A DNA stretch of 64,000 nucleotides, taken from Fibrella arboris (GTDB lineage: Bacteria > Bacteroidota > Bacteroidia > Cytophagales > Spirosomataceae). The position numbers were made by a program, and so were the translations under genes. The notes under the pieces were generated by a model. The model saw only the letters and a list, made by a program, of their open reading frames with translations. It was not told the DNA's origin and searched no databases. Position 1 is the stretch's first letter, and each line of letters starts with the position of its first letter. Location of the stretch: assembly GCF_041321095.1 (NCBI RefSeq), contig NZ_JBGGWE010000017.1, positions 1 to 64,000 of the forward strand. Direction: 5' to 3'. Positions 51,552-60,780 of the stretch are shown piece by piece.

Positions 51552-51648
51552 AGTGTCAAGTTTCAGGTATCAAGTGTCAGGTGCTTCGCTTAACAACAAA
51601 CTGTGAGTAAGCGAAGCACCTGACACTTGATACCTGAAACTTGACACT
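51552..51648. repeat. Perfect 41-bp inverted repeat between recQ and purD
   Basis: Arms 51552-51592 and 51608-51648 are exact complements around 15 bases. Each arm itself contains two related words, GTGTCAAGTTTCAGG and TATCAAGTGTCAGG. It starts 3 bases after the recQ stop and ends 12 bases before the purD start, so it could act as a terminator or mask the purD start in mRNA. Confidence 0.9.
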
Positions 51649-51660
51649 CGAAACCCTCTA

Positions 51661-52944
51661 ATGAATATACTTCTACTTGGCTCTGGCGGACGTGAACATG
51701 CGTTTGCGTGGAAACTGACCCAGAGTCCTTTGTGCGATACGCTTTATGTAGCCCCCGGTAATGCCGGCACGGCGCAAATCGCCACTAACCTGCCTGTCGG
51801 TTTTTCTGATTTTGCCGCCATTGCCGAAGCGGTTCGTACCTACCAGATCGATCTGGTCGTAGTTGGCCCCGAAGAACCACTGGTGAAAGGCGTAGTTGAT
51901 TACCTGCGTCAGCAACCCGGTCTGGCCAAGCTACGCATTGTTGGCCCCGACGCCAGAGGCGCCCAGCTAGAGGGTAGCAAAGACTTTTCCAAGCGGTTCA
52001 TGGCCCAGTACAACGTACCTACGGCGGCGTCGCAAACGTTCAGTAAGGAGACTATCGACGCGGGCTTAACGTACCTGGAAAGTCATTCGTTGCCAATCGT
52101 ATTGAAGGCCGATGGATTGGCCGCCGGAAAAGGCGTGATTATTGCCGAGACGGTTCAGGAGGCGCAGCATACACTGCGGGAAATGCTCGATGGCCGGTTT
52201 GGAGAGGCAGGTGACCGGGTAGTGATCGAGCAGTTTTTACGGGGAATTGAGCTGTCTGTTTTTGTGTTGAGTGATGGCGTGAACTACAAAATTCTGCCCG
52301 AAGCTAAAGACTATAAACGGATTGGTGAAGGTGATACAGGCCCTAATACCGGTGGTATGGGGGCCGTCTCGCCGGTTGTGTTTGCTAATAAAGCGTTTCT
52401 TCAGAAGGTGGAAGAGCGTGTTGTGAAACCTACGCTAGCGGGCCTGCAACAGGAAGGGATCGTATATAAAGGTTTCATTTTCATTGGTTTAATGAACGTG
52501 AAGAGTGAGCCCGTCGTCATTGAGTATAATGCGCGTATGGGTGACCCTGAAACAGAAGCCGTTTTGCCCCGTATCCAGACTGATCTGGTGGAATTACTGG
52601 TGGCGGCGGCTGATGGGGAATTAGACAAGGTAACGATGCAGGTGTCGCCGCAGACTGCCGTCACAACGGTGCTGGTTGCTGGTGGGTACCCCGACGTTTA
52701 TGAGAAGGGTAAACCGATAACAGACCTTGACCGGCTAGACGATGTCACGGCGTTTCACGCGGGCACAACCAGCCTCGATGGTTCGGTCGTGACCAACGGT
52801 GGGCGGGTGCTGGCCATTACGGCCCTGGCAAACTCGCTCGAAAATGCCGTTCGGAAGTCGCAGGAGGCGGCCCGAACGGTGCATTATGACGGAAAGTATT
52901 TCCGAAAAGATATAGGACTGGATCTGATCCGGTACCAAGACTGA
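51661..52944 (+). CDS. purD: Phosphoribosylamine-glycine ligase
   Basis: 427 residues, the usual PurD length. MNILLLGSGGREHAFAWKL at the start, ATP-grasp motifs KADGLAAGKGV and NTGGMGAVSP, and the metal-binding EYNARMGDPETE. Second step of purine synthesis: joins glycine to phosphoribosylamine using ATP. Cytoplasmic. Confidence 0.96.
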   Translation: MNILLLGSGGREHAFAWKLTQSPLCDTLYVAPGNAGTAQIATNLPVGFSDFAAIAEAVRTYQIDLVVVGPEEPLVKGVVDYLRQQPGLAKLRIVGPDARGAQLEGSKDFSKRFMAQYNVPTAASQTFSKETIDAGLTYLESHSLPIVLKADGLAAGKGVIIAETVQEAQHTLREMLDGRFGEAGDRVVIEQFLRGIELSVFVLSDGVNYKILPEAKDYKRIGEGDTGPNTGGMGAVSPVVFANKAFLQKVEERVVKPTLAGLQQEGIVYKGFIFIGLMNVKSEPVVIEYNARMGDPETEAVLPRIQTDLVELLVAAADGELDKVTMQVSPQTAVTTVLVAGGYPDVYEKGKPITDLDRLDDVTAFHAGTTSLDGSVVTNGGRVLAITALANSLENAVRKSQEAARTVHYDGKYFRKDIGLDLIRYQD

Positions 52945-53052
52945 GTGTACTGTTCGCTGTGTACCGTTTTTCGTTGCTTCGCCTAAACAAGATGTTGGTG
53001 GATAAGCAGCGCAACAGTAAACAGAAGACAGTAAACGAAAAACTGAAAAAAA

Positions 53053-54222
53053 ATGGGATGTCAATCCTGTGCGGTTGGCGGATGTGGGTCTCGGGCGAAA
53101 ACAACTGTTGTGGCGGGTGGCGAAACGGCTACTGCAACGGCAGGTTGTTCGAGCGGGGGCTGCTCATCTGGTGGCTGCAATAAACTGAATTCATTCGACT
53201 GGCTAAGCGATATGACGCCGATTGCCGGTCCGGCCTACGGGGTCGTGGAAGTGAAATTTAAAGGAGGTCGGAAAGAGTATTTCCGCAACGTGCATAACCT
53301 GGACCTGACCACCGGCGATTTTGTGGTGTGCGAAATGACGTCGGGCTACCACCTGGGGGCGGTCTCGATGCAGGGTGATCTGGTTCGGCTGCAATTGAAA
53401 CGCAAGCACGTTCAGATCAACGACGATACGAAGGCAATTCATCGCCTGGCTTCAGCCCGTGACCTGGAGAAGCACGAACAAGCCGTTTTGCGCGACCTGC
53501 CGAGCCTTTACCGTGCTCGTGAGATTGTACGCGAACTGAAGCTTCATATGAAATTGTCGGATGTGGAGTTTCAGTCCGACAATACGAAGGCCACGTTTTA
53601 TTATTCATCGGAAGAACGCGTTGATTTTCGAGAGCTGATCAAAATGCTGGCGGGCGAATTCAAAGTGCGCGTTGAAATGCGGCAAATAAGCTTACGTCAA
53701 GAGGCGGGACGCATTGGCGGTATCGGCTCCTGTGGACGCGAACTATGCTGCTCCACCTGGCTCACCGACTTTAAGAACATCACTACCTCGGCAGCGCGCT
53801 ACCAAAATCTGTCGCTCAACCCAGCTAAGCTATCGGGCCAATGCGGGCGATTAAAATGCTGCCTCAACTATGAGCTAGACACCTACGTTGATGCCTTACG
53901 CGATATTCCGACGGTAGAAAAGCCGCTGGAAACGCAGAAAGGCCGCGCGTTTTTGCAGAAGACCGACATCTTCCGTAAGATCATGTGGTTTGGCTACAGC
54001 TCAGAAAGCACCTGGCATCCGCTGCCGATCAAACGGGTAGTAGAGATTGTGGCCTTGAATAAGCAAGGCGTCATTCCCGAATCGTTCGACGTGCTAACGC
54101 CAGTTGGTGAGAAAGAGGTTGTGCCGCTAGCGGCCCTCAACGCCGACCTTACCCAACTCGACAAAAAGTACGCTATTCGCGGCGGTGGCGGCGGAAGTGG
54201 TAAAAAGAAAAAGAAACGGTAA
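53053..54222 (+). CDS. PSP1-domain protein (RicT/YaaT-like)
   Basis: 389 residues. A Cys/Gly-rich N-terminus (MGCQSCAVGGCGS, then CSSGGCSSGGC) could bind metal or a cluster. The PSP1 domain (about 55-280) has YGVVEVKFKGGRKEYFRN, VEMRQISLRQEAGRIGGIGS and the Cys motifs CGRELCCS and CGRLKCCLNYE. A Gly-Lys tail follows. In Bacillus, RicT acts with RicA and RicF in RNA processing and carries Fe-S clusters. In Bacteroidota the function is untested. It ends before a strong terminator. Confidence 0.88.
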   Translation: MGCQSCAVGGCGSRAKTTVVAGGETATATAGCSSGGCSSGGCNKLNSFDWLSDMTPIAGPAYGVVEVKFKGGRKEYFRNVHNLDLTTGDFVVCEMTSGYHLGAVSMQGDLVRLQLKRKHVQINDDTKAIHRLASARDLEKHEQAVLRDLPSLYRAREIVRELKLHMKLSDVEFQSDNTKATFYYSSEERVDFRELIKMLAGEFKVRVEMRQISLRQEAGRIGGIGSCGRELCCSTWLTDFKNITTSAARYQNLSLNPAKLSGQCGRLKCCLNYELDTYVDALRDIPTVEKPLETQKGRAFLQKTDIFRKIMWFGYSSESTWHPLPIKRVVEIVALNKQGVIPESFDVLTPVGEKEVVPLAALNADLTQLDKKYAIRGGGGGSGKKKKKR

Positions 54223-54232
54223 GCGTAATGTT

Positions 54233-54268
54233 AAAAAAGCCCCTGACTCAATAGCAGGGGCTTTTTTA
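54233..54268. terminator. Intrinsic terminator between convergent genes
   Basis: AAAAAAGCCCCTG pairs with CAGGGGCTTTTTT around an 8-base loop. Serves the PSP1 gene and, in reverse, the oxygenase gene. Confidence 0.85.
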
Positions 54269-54300
54269 CTACCTGATAGGAGGTAATCTGCCAGTGGAGA

Positions 54301-54930
54301 TTAAGCCGTGCGTAACCAGCCGGTGAGGCTGAGGCGATCGCGGGTGGCGGGAAGCACTTCGTGTTCCAGCAGGCCACTATCGAAGCAAACCAGTCGGCCG
54401 CCAACGGGGTCAATGAGCGTAGTTTTTTCATTGCCATCTGCCTGGGGCAAGTACACTGCCAACTGCCCGCCGTCTGTAGATTGCCAGTTGTCGTTGAGGT
54501 AGCAGATCACCGAGAGTCTGCGCCTTGAATCGGAGCGAAAGCGGTCGAGGTGGCGTTTATAGAACGTACCTACGGGGTAGCGGGCATAATGCAGTTCGCT
54601 GTCGCGTAGTCCCAGGTAACAGGTGCGGTTGACGTACCCGATAAACTGATCGATGCGCTCCAGAAAAGCGGTTTCTTCGGGCGTTGCTGAATCGGCATCG
54701 AGCCATAGAATTTCGTCGCCCCGAATAGTCTTCTCAACAGCCGCCTGCCCGTTTTGGTCGGCTGCCCGGCCAATGCCCGCTTCGCGAAACTGCCCCGCTG
54801 CCTGCCGTTCCCGTAGCCGGTTTTGTAAGGCTGTTACCTCATTGGGCGCGAGAAAGGCATCAACTACACCGTATCCGGTAGTAAGAACGCCATCAATGAG
54901 CGATTCGAACAGCGTCTCTGAATCTGTCAT
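54301..54930 (-). CDS. 2-oxoglutarate/Fe(II)-dependent oxygenase, prolyl-hydroxylase-like
   Basis: 209 residues. The iron ligands are visible: H-x-D in YKRHLDRF and the distal His in SGLLEHEVLPATRDRLSLTG, with Arg of DRLSLTGWL as the 2-oxoglutarate ligand. ICYLNDNW and GGRLVCFDSG fit the jelly-roll core of the PiuC/P4H class. Its start overlaps the nuoK stop by 4 bases, so it is the last gene of the nuoI-J-K transcript. The protein substrate is unknown. Confidence 0.87.
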   Translation of the reverse strand: MTDSETLFESLIDGVLTTGYGVVDAFLAPNEVTALQNRLRERQAAGQFREAGIGRAADQNGQAAVEKTIRGDEILWLDADSATPEETAFLERIDQFIGYVNRTCYLGLRDSELHYARYPVGTFYKRHLDRFRSDSRRRLSVICYLNDNWQSTDGGQLAVYLPQADGNEKTTLIDPVGGRLVCFDSGLLEHEVLPATRDRLSLTGWLRTA

Positions 54931-55238
54931 TGGTGAAGGTCAGTAAGTTCGTCGAGCCGCACCGTCCGAAAATGCCGGTACACCTGAATGACCATCGACA
55001 GCGCTACCGCAGCTTCGGCAGCGGCCACCACCATCACAAACAAGCTGAATAACTGCCCCTGTAATCGATCGGGATCGTACTGACTGAAAGCTACCAGGTT
55101 CAGATTCACGGCGTTGAGCATCAATTCAATGCCCATTAGCACAACAACGGCATGCCGTTTCGTGAGCACCACCGCCAACCCAATACTGAACAGTGCTGCT
55201 GCGACTAAAAGAAGAATTCCAGCAAGTTGAAGTTCCAT
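54927..55238 (-). CDS. nuoK: NADH-quinone oxidoreductase subunit K
   Basis: 103 residues, three membrane helices. LMGIELMLNAVNLNLVAFS and VVAAAEAAVALSMVIQVYR carry the two conserved Glu of the proton channel. Complex I membrane arm. 64 bases after nuoJ. nuoL does not follow. Confidence 0.94.
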   Translation of the reverse strand: MELQLAGILLLVAAALFSIGLAVVLTKRHAVVVLMGIELMLNAVNLNLVAFSQYDPDRLQGQLFSLFVMVVAAAEAAVALSMVIQVYRHFRTVRLDELTDLHQ

Positions 55239-55302
55239 GTCGATAATGACTAATAACCAATCGTTCCGAGCAGCTACGTTGCGCAGCAGAGCAATTGGTC
55301 AT

Positions 55303-55833
55303 TCATTTTTTATACTTAGCCAGATAGCCTGCCCCTACCAACGCCACGAGCAGAAGGATACTGATCATCTCAAACGGAAGCACATACTCCGTCATGAGTT
55401 GCTGGCCAATGACGTCGATCGTTGTCGGGACCGTGGCAAGGGGGCGGTCGAATACCACAAAATGAGCATTGATCAGCAAACGGCTCAGCCCCCAAAACAG
55501 GCCACCCGCCAGCAAAATAGCCAGCCAGGGCCGACGATTTTCCGTTAGGATTGCATTAGAACGTTCGTTGGCGGGCTTCCCATCGGGTAATACGGAAGGC
55601 TGTTTATTGGTTAACATAACGCCAAACAGCACCAATACCAGCACACCACCAACATATACGACTAGTTGTGAAACAGCCAGAAAATCGGCACCCACAAACA
55701 CAAACAGCGCTGCTACCCCAACCAGTGTCAGCAAGAGCAGATAAGCGGCATATAACACGTTACGCGTCAATAACAACCCAACGGCGCTGGACAGGGTTAT
55801 GACAATGAACGAGAAAAAGGCGACCTGGATCAA
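55303..55833 (-). CDS. nuoJ: NADH-quinone oxidoreductase subunit J
   Basis: 176 residues, five membrane helices. LTRNVLYAAYLLLLTLVGVA and GADFLAVSQLVVYVGGVLVL match NuoJ's conserved third helix. Complex I membrane arm. Lies 43 bases after nuoI. Confidence 0.94.
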   Translation of the reverse strand: MIQVAFFSFIVITLSSAVGLLLTRNVLYAAYLLLLTLVGVAALFVFVGADFLAVSQLVVYVGGVLVLVLFGVMLTNKQPSVLPDGKPANERSNAILTENRRPWLAILLAGGLFWGLSRLLINAHFVVFDRPLATVPTTIDVIGQQLMTEYVLPFEMISILLLVALVGAGYLAKYKK

Positions 55834-55876
55834 CGCAAGTAGGGGTTAACAGTAAGGCCTGACTAGCTCACACGCA

Positions 55877-57268
55877 CTAATCAGATGATTTTGGTTTCAT
55901 AGTGGGCCTGAATGCCGGCTTAGGCTTTGTGGGTGGTGTTGCCTCTGGCTGAATGGGCGGGGTTTCCTGTTCATCCAATGCTTCCGTAGCAGCTTCAGGC
56001 ATGGCCGGTTTTGCGGCAGCCGGCTTCATGGTTGGCTTAAAAGCTGGTTTTGGCTTGACGATGGCCTGCTCAGCAGTAGCAGGGAGCGTTGGTTCACCGC
56101 TGGAAGATGGCTCTGGCACACTGCCCGGTTCGTCAGCACCAACTGGTTTTGGCGCAGCCGGTTTCATCGACGGCCTGAACGCTGGCTTTGGTTTGGGCGC
56201 CGCTTCGGGAGCGTCGTCTGGTTGGGTAACTGATGCCGCTGTCGATACTGGCTTCATCGTTGGTCGGAAGGGGGCCGTCTTTTTAGGAGCAGCTTCAGGT
56301 ACGTCCTTGTCGACGGCGCTCAACGGCTCGGTAACATGAGGCTGCTCGGCCACACCCTCCATCGCTATCGCCTCTGCTTCGGTAGGAGCGGGATCAGTGA
56401 GCGGGTGTAGCTGGCTCCCCTCCGTTGAATTCCCCGTTTCAACTGGTGGCGCCGACGCCGGATTGGCTGCTTTTGCCGCCGGTTTCATGCCCGGTCGAAA
56501 AACGGGCCGTGGTTTTGGCGTAACAGGTTCAGGTACGTTCGGTTCAACCGCAGGAGCTGCCGCCGATGCAGGCTCAGGTACGTTGCTCGGCTCTGTGGCG
56601 GCATCTGGGCTTGCTTTTGCCGCCGGTTTCATGCCTGGCCTGAATGCCGGTTTCGGTTTGGTAGCTAGTGGCTCTGTATTCGTTACGGCTGCCTGCTCTT
56701 CCTTGCTACGTTTGGCCGCTTCTTTTTCGAGAATAAACTGCTCATACAAAGTTCGTTTCTCGTTGGCTTGTTCGGGCGTCAGGTTCGCAAATTCGTAGGT
56801 CAGATCACCAAGCTCGAACGTACTGTAGTCGAACTTCTTCTCCATCGTCAGGCATTCTGTGGGGCAAACGGCTGTGCAGAGGCCACAGTAACAGCACTTA
56901 GCCATGTCGATGTCGAACTGAGCCGCATAAAGCCGGATCGGCGACCCATCAGAAGCACGTCCTACTTCTTCGGTGGCCTTGATCGGGTCGATCGTGATGC
57001 AGTCTACGGGGCAAACTTTAGCGCATTTATCGCAGACAATACAATCGTCTATCTCGTTATGAAGGCGATAGCGACCATTATCCGGGATGGGTAGCTGTTC
57101 GTGTGGGTATTGCAACGTGACAAGCCCGTCTTTCAGATCGAAATAAGCGTTATCTGCCACGCCGACCGCTTCACGTCGGTGCGTGGCATGCCGAAGGTGG
57201 CGCGCCGTCAGGCTCAGTCCCTTCAGGGTGGTACGGATACCGTTGCGTATATCTGAGAAATAAGACAT
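55877..57268 (-). CDS. nuoI: NuoI with a ~270-residue Pro/Ala-rich repeat tail
   Basis: 463 residues, where NuoI is normally about 160-220. The first 190 are a full NuoI: two 4Fe-4S motifs, CIVCDKCAKVCPVDC (76-90) and CCYCGLCTAVCPTEC (125-139), carrying electrons in the peripheral arm of complex I. From about 195 to the end the chain is disordered, Pro/Ala/Glu-rich, with six copies of a KPKPAFRPxMKP-type motif (variants KPRPVFRPGMKP, KKTAPFRPTMKP, KPKPAFKPTMKP) spaced by acidic spacers. The frame is continuous, so the tail appears genuine. A docking or tethering role is inference. Confidence 0.9.
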   Translation of the reverse strand: MSYFSDIRNGIRTTLKGLSLTARHLRHATHRREAVGVADNAYFDLKDGLVTLQYPHEQLPIPDNGRYRLHNEIDDCIVCDKCAKVCPVDCITIDPIKATEEVGRASDGSPIRLYAAQFDIDMAKCCYCGLCTAVCPTECLTMEKKFDYSTFELGDLTYEFANLTPEQANEKRTLYEQFILEKEAAKRSKEEQAAVTNTEPLATKPKPAFRPGMKPAAKASPDAATEPSNVPEPASAAAPAVEPNVPEPVTPKPRPVFRPGMKPAAKAANPASAPPVETGNSTEGSQLHPLTDPAPTEAEAIAMEGVAEQPHVTEPLSAVDKDVPEAAPKKTAPFRPTMKPVSTAASVTQPDDAPEAAPKPKPAFRPSMKPAAPKPVGADEPGSVPEPSSSGEPTLPATAEQAIVKPKPAFKPTMKPAAAKPAMPEAATEALDEQETPPIQPEATPPTKPKPAFRPTMKPKSSD

Positions 57269-57286
57269 GGTTTTATTTTAACCGCA

Positions 57287-57366
57287 AAGACGCTGAGTTC
57301 ATCGCAAAGAAGGCAGGAATTCTCGTCAATCTTTGCGGCAAGCCTGGCGTCTTTACGGTTAAAATG
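57287..57366. repeat. Inverted repeat between E1 and nuoI genes
   Basis: TTTTAACCGCAAAGACGC (from about 57287) has a near-exact complement GCGTCTTTACGGTTAAAA ending about 57364. It sits directly after the E1 stop codon and before nuoI's start. Could act as a terminator or a processing hairpin. Confidence 0.6.
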
Positions 57367-57368
57367 GA

Positions 57369-59777
57369 TCAATAGAGGGCTGGGAACCGATTTGGTTCGG
57401 CTTCACTCATCAACGCGTAAACCGCTTCGAAGACGTCGTCGGTAGAGGGTTTCGAAAAATAATCACCGTCGGAGCCATAAGGAGGGCGGTGTGCTTTAGC
57501 GGTTAGCGTGCGCGGCGGCGAATCCAGATAACGATACCCATCCTGCTGGTCCAGCACCTGTTGCATCATATAGGCTGACGCACCACCTGGAAAGTCTTCG
57601 TCGGCAAACAAAACCCGGCTTGTCTTTTTAAGCGACTCGACGATGGTGCCCGTCAGATCGAAAGGCAATAGCGTCTGTACATCAATGACTTCAACAGAAA
57701 TGCCTGTTTCGGCTAGCTGAGCAGTGGCATCCATCACAATCCGGCACATAGACCCATAGGTGACCACCGTTACGTCAGACCCTTCCTGTAATATATCAGG
57801 AGCGCCCAGTGGCAGGCAGAAGTCAGCAATATTGTTGGGCAGGCGTTCTTTGTATCGATAGCCGTTCAGGCATTCGACCAGAAGCGCCGGGTCATCACCT
57901 TTAATGAGCGTATTATAAAAGCCAGCGGCCTGCACCATATTGCGCGGCACCAACACATGAATGCCACGCAGACTATTGAGCATGGCGCCCATTGGCGACC
58001 CCGAATGCCAGATGCCTTCCAGCCGGTGGCCGCGTGTACGGATAATAACCGGTGCCTTTTGGCCCCCTTTCGTGCGGTAATGCAGCGTAGCCAGGTCATC
58101 GGTCAGCGTAGCGAGCGCGTAAAAGATGTAATCGAAATACTGAATTTCTACGATGGGGCGAAGGCCGCGCATGGCCAGCCCGATTCCCTGGCCAATAATG
58201 GTCGTCTCGCGAATGCCGGTGTCGGTGATGCGTAGATGACCGTATTTCTCCTGAAGGCCCGCAAAGCCCTGGTTTACATCACCAATATGCCCAACATCTT
58301 CCCCAATAGCAACGGCACGTGGTTCCCGGCTAAACAGACTATCGAAGTACCGTTGCATAATCAGGTATCCATCGATTGTAGGGCTCTCATCGGAATAGTG
58401 CGCTGGAACTGGCGTCACCCGCAATGGTGATTCGTCGGACTGGCTGTACAAATGGGAGCTAAAGCGATCGGTATGTTGCTCGCTCGTGTTGGCGAGCCAG
58501 CGTAGCAGCGCCTGTTTGCCCGGGCCTTGATCAGCACGAAGCAGCCGCAATGCTTTCCGGACGGCCGATACTGAATCCCGATAGATAGGCGTGACGGTCT
58601 TTTGCAATTCCATCCGAATGGCCATTATATCGGCCGACTTTGGCTGGTTTCGGGCTACTTGTTGCAGCAAATCCAGCGCCTCCGACTGCTCGTTTGCCAT
58701 GGCGCTCTGATATGCCTTCCAGGCCGCATTGCGAGCGTCTCTAGCGGTACTTAGCGCCTTTTTCTCAAGCTCGATCAGTTCGTCTTCGGTGGCAATCGCG
58801 TTCGCTAAAATCCAGCTACGAAACTGTCGGTTGCAATCATGTTCACGCTCCCAGGCCAGCCGATCGGATGATTTGTAACGTTCATGCGATCCCGAGCTTG
58901 AATGGCCCTGTGGTTGGGTCAGCTCCTGGACGTGTACCAGCACAGGTACGTGTTCGGTACGGCAAATGTGGGCAGCCCGTTCATAGGTGTCCATCAGGGC
59001 AGTATAATCCCAGCCTTTAACCGTAAAAATAGCAAACCCCTGGTCATGTTCGTCACGCTGGAAACCAGCTAATGCCTTTGAAATACTGCCTTTTGTAGTT
59101 TGTAATTCTACAGGTACCGATATGCCGTACCCATCGTCCCAGACAGACACAAGTAAAGGGACCTGAAGGACCCCCGCGGCGTTTATGGTTTCCCAAAACA
59201 TACCCTGAGAGGTAGATGCGTCGCCAATAGTGGCAAACGTGACCTCATTACCCTGATGGGAGAACTGGGTCAGACTCGACAAATCCGGGTTGTTTCGGTA
59301 TAATTTAGAGGCATAGGCCAAACCCACAGAGCGGGGTATTTGGCCGGCGGTAGGGGCAATGTCACAGGCCGAATTAAACAGGTCTGTCTGGTTACGCCAA
59401 TGCCCCTGTTGATCGAGCCAACGGGTGGCGAAATGGCCATTCATTGACCGGCCAGCCGTATTGGGATCATGCGCAAGATCGGTATGCGCATAAAGTTGAG
59501 CAAAGAATTCGGACCAGCGCAGTTCACCCAGCGCAGCAACGAACGTTTGGTCGCGATAATAACCTGACCGGAAATCGCCTCGCTGAAAAGCACGGGCAGC
59601 AGCCAGTTGAGCCAGCTCTTTGCCATCACCAAAAATGCCGAATTTAGCCCGGCCGCCCATCACGTCCTTTCGGCCTAGCAAACTGACCTGCCGACTTTCG
59701 CAGGCAATTTGGTAATCGGCCAGGATTGCATCCCGTCTTAGAGCGTCCGTTGTGCGAAGAGATTCATTTGCAATCAC
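57369..59777 (-). CDS. Fused alpha-beta E1 of a 2-oxoacid dehydrogenase
   Basis: 802 residues. The alpha-like half (to about 400) holds the thiamine diphosphate site GDASTSQGMFWETINAAGVL and the DDGYGISVPVEL segment. The beta-like half (about 465-800) has AVAIGEDVGHIGDVNQGFAG, TDTGIRETTIIGQGIGLAMRG and VTVVTYGSMC. Single-chain fusions like this are common in Bacteroidota and are usually called branched-chain or pyruvate-type E1. The substrate is most likely a branched-chain 2-oxoacid. E2 and E3 genes are not adjacent. Confidence 0.9.
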   Translation of the reverse strand: MIANESLRTTDALRRDAILADYQIACESRQVSLLGRKDVMGGRAKFGIFGDGKELAQLAAARAFQRGDFRSGYYRDQTFVAALGELRWSEFFAQLYAHTDLAHDPNTAGRSMNGHFATRWLDQQGHWRNQTDLFNSACDIAPTAGQIPRSVGLAYASKLYRNNPDLSSLTQFSHQGNEVTFATIGDASTSQGMFWETINAAGVLQVPLLVSVWDDGYGISVPVELQTTKGSISKALAGFQRDEHDQGFAIFTVKGWDYTALMDTYERAAHICRTEHVPVLVHVQELTQPQGHSSSGSHERYKSSDRLAWEREHDCNRQFRSWILANAIATEDELIELEKKALSTARDARNAAWKAYQSAMANEQSEALDLLQQVARNQPKSADIMAIRMELQKTVTPIYRDSVSAVRKALRLLRADQGPGKQALLRWLANTSEQHTDRFSSHLYSQSDESPLRVTPVPAHYSDESPTIDGYLIMQRYFDSLFSREPRAVAIGEDVGHIGDVNQGFAGLQEKYGHLRITDTGIRETTIIGQGIGLAMRGLRPIVEIQYFDYIFYALATLTDDLATLHYRTKGGQKAPVIIRTRGHRLEGIWHSGSPMGAMLNSLRGIHVLVPRNMVQAAGFYNTLIKGDDPALLVECLNGYRYKERLPNNIADFCLPLGAPDILQEGSDVTVVTYGSMCRIVMDATAQLAETGISVEVIDVQTLLPFDLTGTIVESLKKTSRVLFADEDFPGGASAYMMQQVLDQQDGYRYLDSPPRTLTAKAHRPPYGSDGDYFSKPSTDDVFEAVYALMSEAEPNRFPALY

Positions 59778-60015
59778 AGCATGGGCACAGGTTTATGGTC
59801 AAAATTCAAACTGATGAAGTAGTGCGTTGACTAAGTGATGGATAGAAAAAGCAACACGATTTAAACCTTATCTACGGTCAATACTCTAATGCAACAGCAG
59901 GCAGGTCATGAAAAGTAAAAGTACGGCAAAGGAATCCATCGATCAAAAAAACGATTTTTTCGATTTCTTTGTTGAAACCACAACCGCCAAACAGTCTTTG
60001 GCAAAGCGTTTGTGG

Positions 60016-60023
60016 TATATTTG
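60016..60023 (+). promoter_or_regulatory. Putative -7 box before the DUF1573 gene
   Basis: TATATTTG matches TAnnTTTG and lies 49 bases before the ATG. It sits at the edge of an inverted pair ACCACAA (about 59978) and TTTGTGGT (about 60009), which may be an operator. Confidence 0.4.
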
Positions 60024-60072
60024 TTTTAGCATCTGAATCTACCAGACAACCAAACCAATATCTGATTAAACA

Positions 60073-60498
60073 ATGAAAACCGCATTATCACTTTTCGTAG
60101 CTCTTTTTGCCTTTGTTAGTGTTAGCTTCGCCCAGGACGGGGTCGCTACGTTCGCCAAAGAAGCCCATGACTTTGGTAAAATTGAGCAAGGTAAGCCCGT
60201 AACGTATGTATTCACTTTCAAGAATACAGGTACTGCTCCTATTGTAGTGACAGATGCTACTGCTTCTTGTGGCTGCACAAAACCATCGTGGTCGAAAGAT
60301 CCGGTTGCGCCAGGTCAGACTGGTAGCGTGTCGGCTACATTCAATGCGGCTGGTATGGGGCCATTCAACAAAACGGTTACTGTGACCAGCAACGCTAAGA
60401 CCTCAACCGTATACCTGACTCTGAAAGGTGAAGTTGTCTCAAAAGAGGCAGCAGAAGCGGCTCAGGCGGCGTCGGGCAAGAAAAAAGGAACCAAGTAA
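60073..60498 (+). CDS. DUF1573 secreted protein
   Basis: 141 residues with a signal peptide (cut after SFAQ, about residue 20). One Ig-like DUF1573 domain: HDFGKIEQGKPVTYVFTFKN, then TASCGCTKPSW with the family CGCT motif. The end is Lys/Ala-rich. Very common in Bacteroidota; proposed structural or adhesive role but no proven function. Confidence 0.9.
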   Translation: MKTALSLFVALFAFVSVSFAQDGVATFAKEAHDFGKIEQGKPVTYVFTFKNTGTAPIVVTDATASCGCTKPSWSKDPVAPGQTGSVSATFNAAGMGPFNKTVTVTSNAKTSTVYLTLKGEVVSKEAAEAAQAASGKKKGTK

Positions 60499-60502
60499 AT
60501 AC

Positions 60503-60580
60503 GTTTCAGGCCTTATGCTGCCAGCCGCCTTGCGCTGCTACTTGGCAAGGCGAATTGAGCGCTGGCATCTGAAACGCCAG
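60503..60580 (+). terminator. Long imperfect hairpin after the DUF1573 gene
   Basis: CGTTTCAG pairs with CTGAAACG and, inside, GCCAGCCGCCTTGC pairs with GGCAAGGCG and GCGCTGGC with a bulge. It starts a few bases after the stop codon. No T run follows. Confidence 0.45.
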
Positions 60581-60639
60581 GCCGAAACATAGTAAAACTC
60601 TTTTACTGAAGGGTTAATTGATCAAGTAGTACCTGAAAA

Positions 60640-60668
60640 GCATTCGGTAGTGTACCGGGTGCTTTTTT
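60640..60668 (+). terminator. Intrinsic terminator before the SPFH gene
   Basis: GCATTCGGTA (60640-60649) pairs with TACCGGGTGC (60653-60662), with two G-T pairs and a 3-base loop, then TTTTTT. It probably ends the DUF1573 transcript and argues for the SPFH start at 60781. Confidence 0.8.
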
Positions 60669-60780
60669 GTTTGTCCAACCGGGCGACCGATACTACAGGC
60701 CCGTGTCCGTTCTTCCCGTGTCTGTTGCCAAGGGGCTGAAATTGACTACGTTTGATGCGTTCTTAACCACGCAGAAAACC

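Noticed and set aside
55953..56798. Gly/Ser/Ala-rich plus-strand frames opposite the nuoI tail
   Set aside because: Complement of the Pro/Ala repeat codons. The ferredoxin frame is continuous and explains the region.
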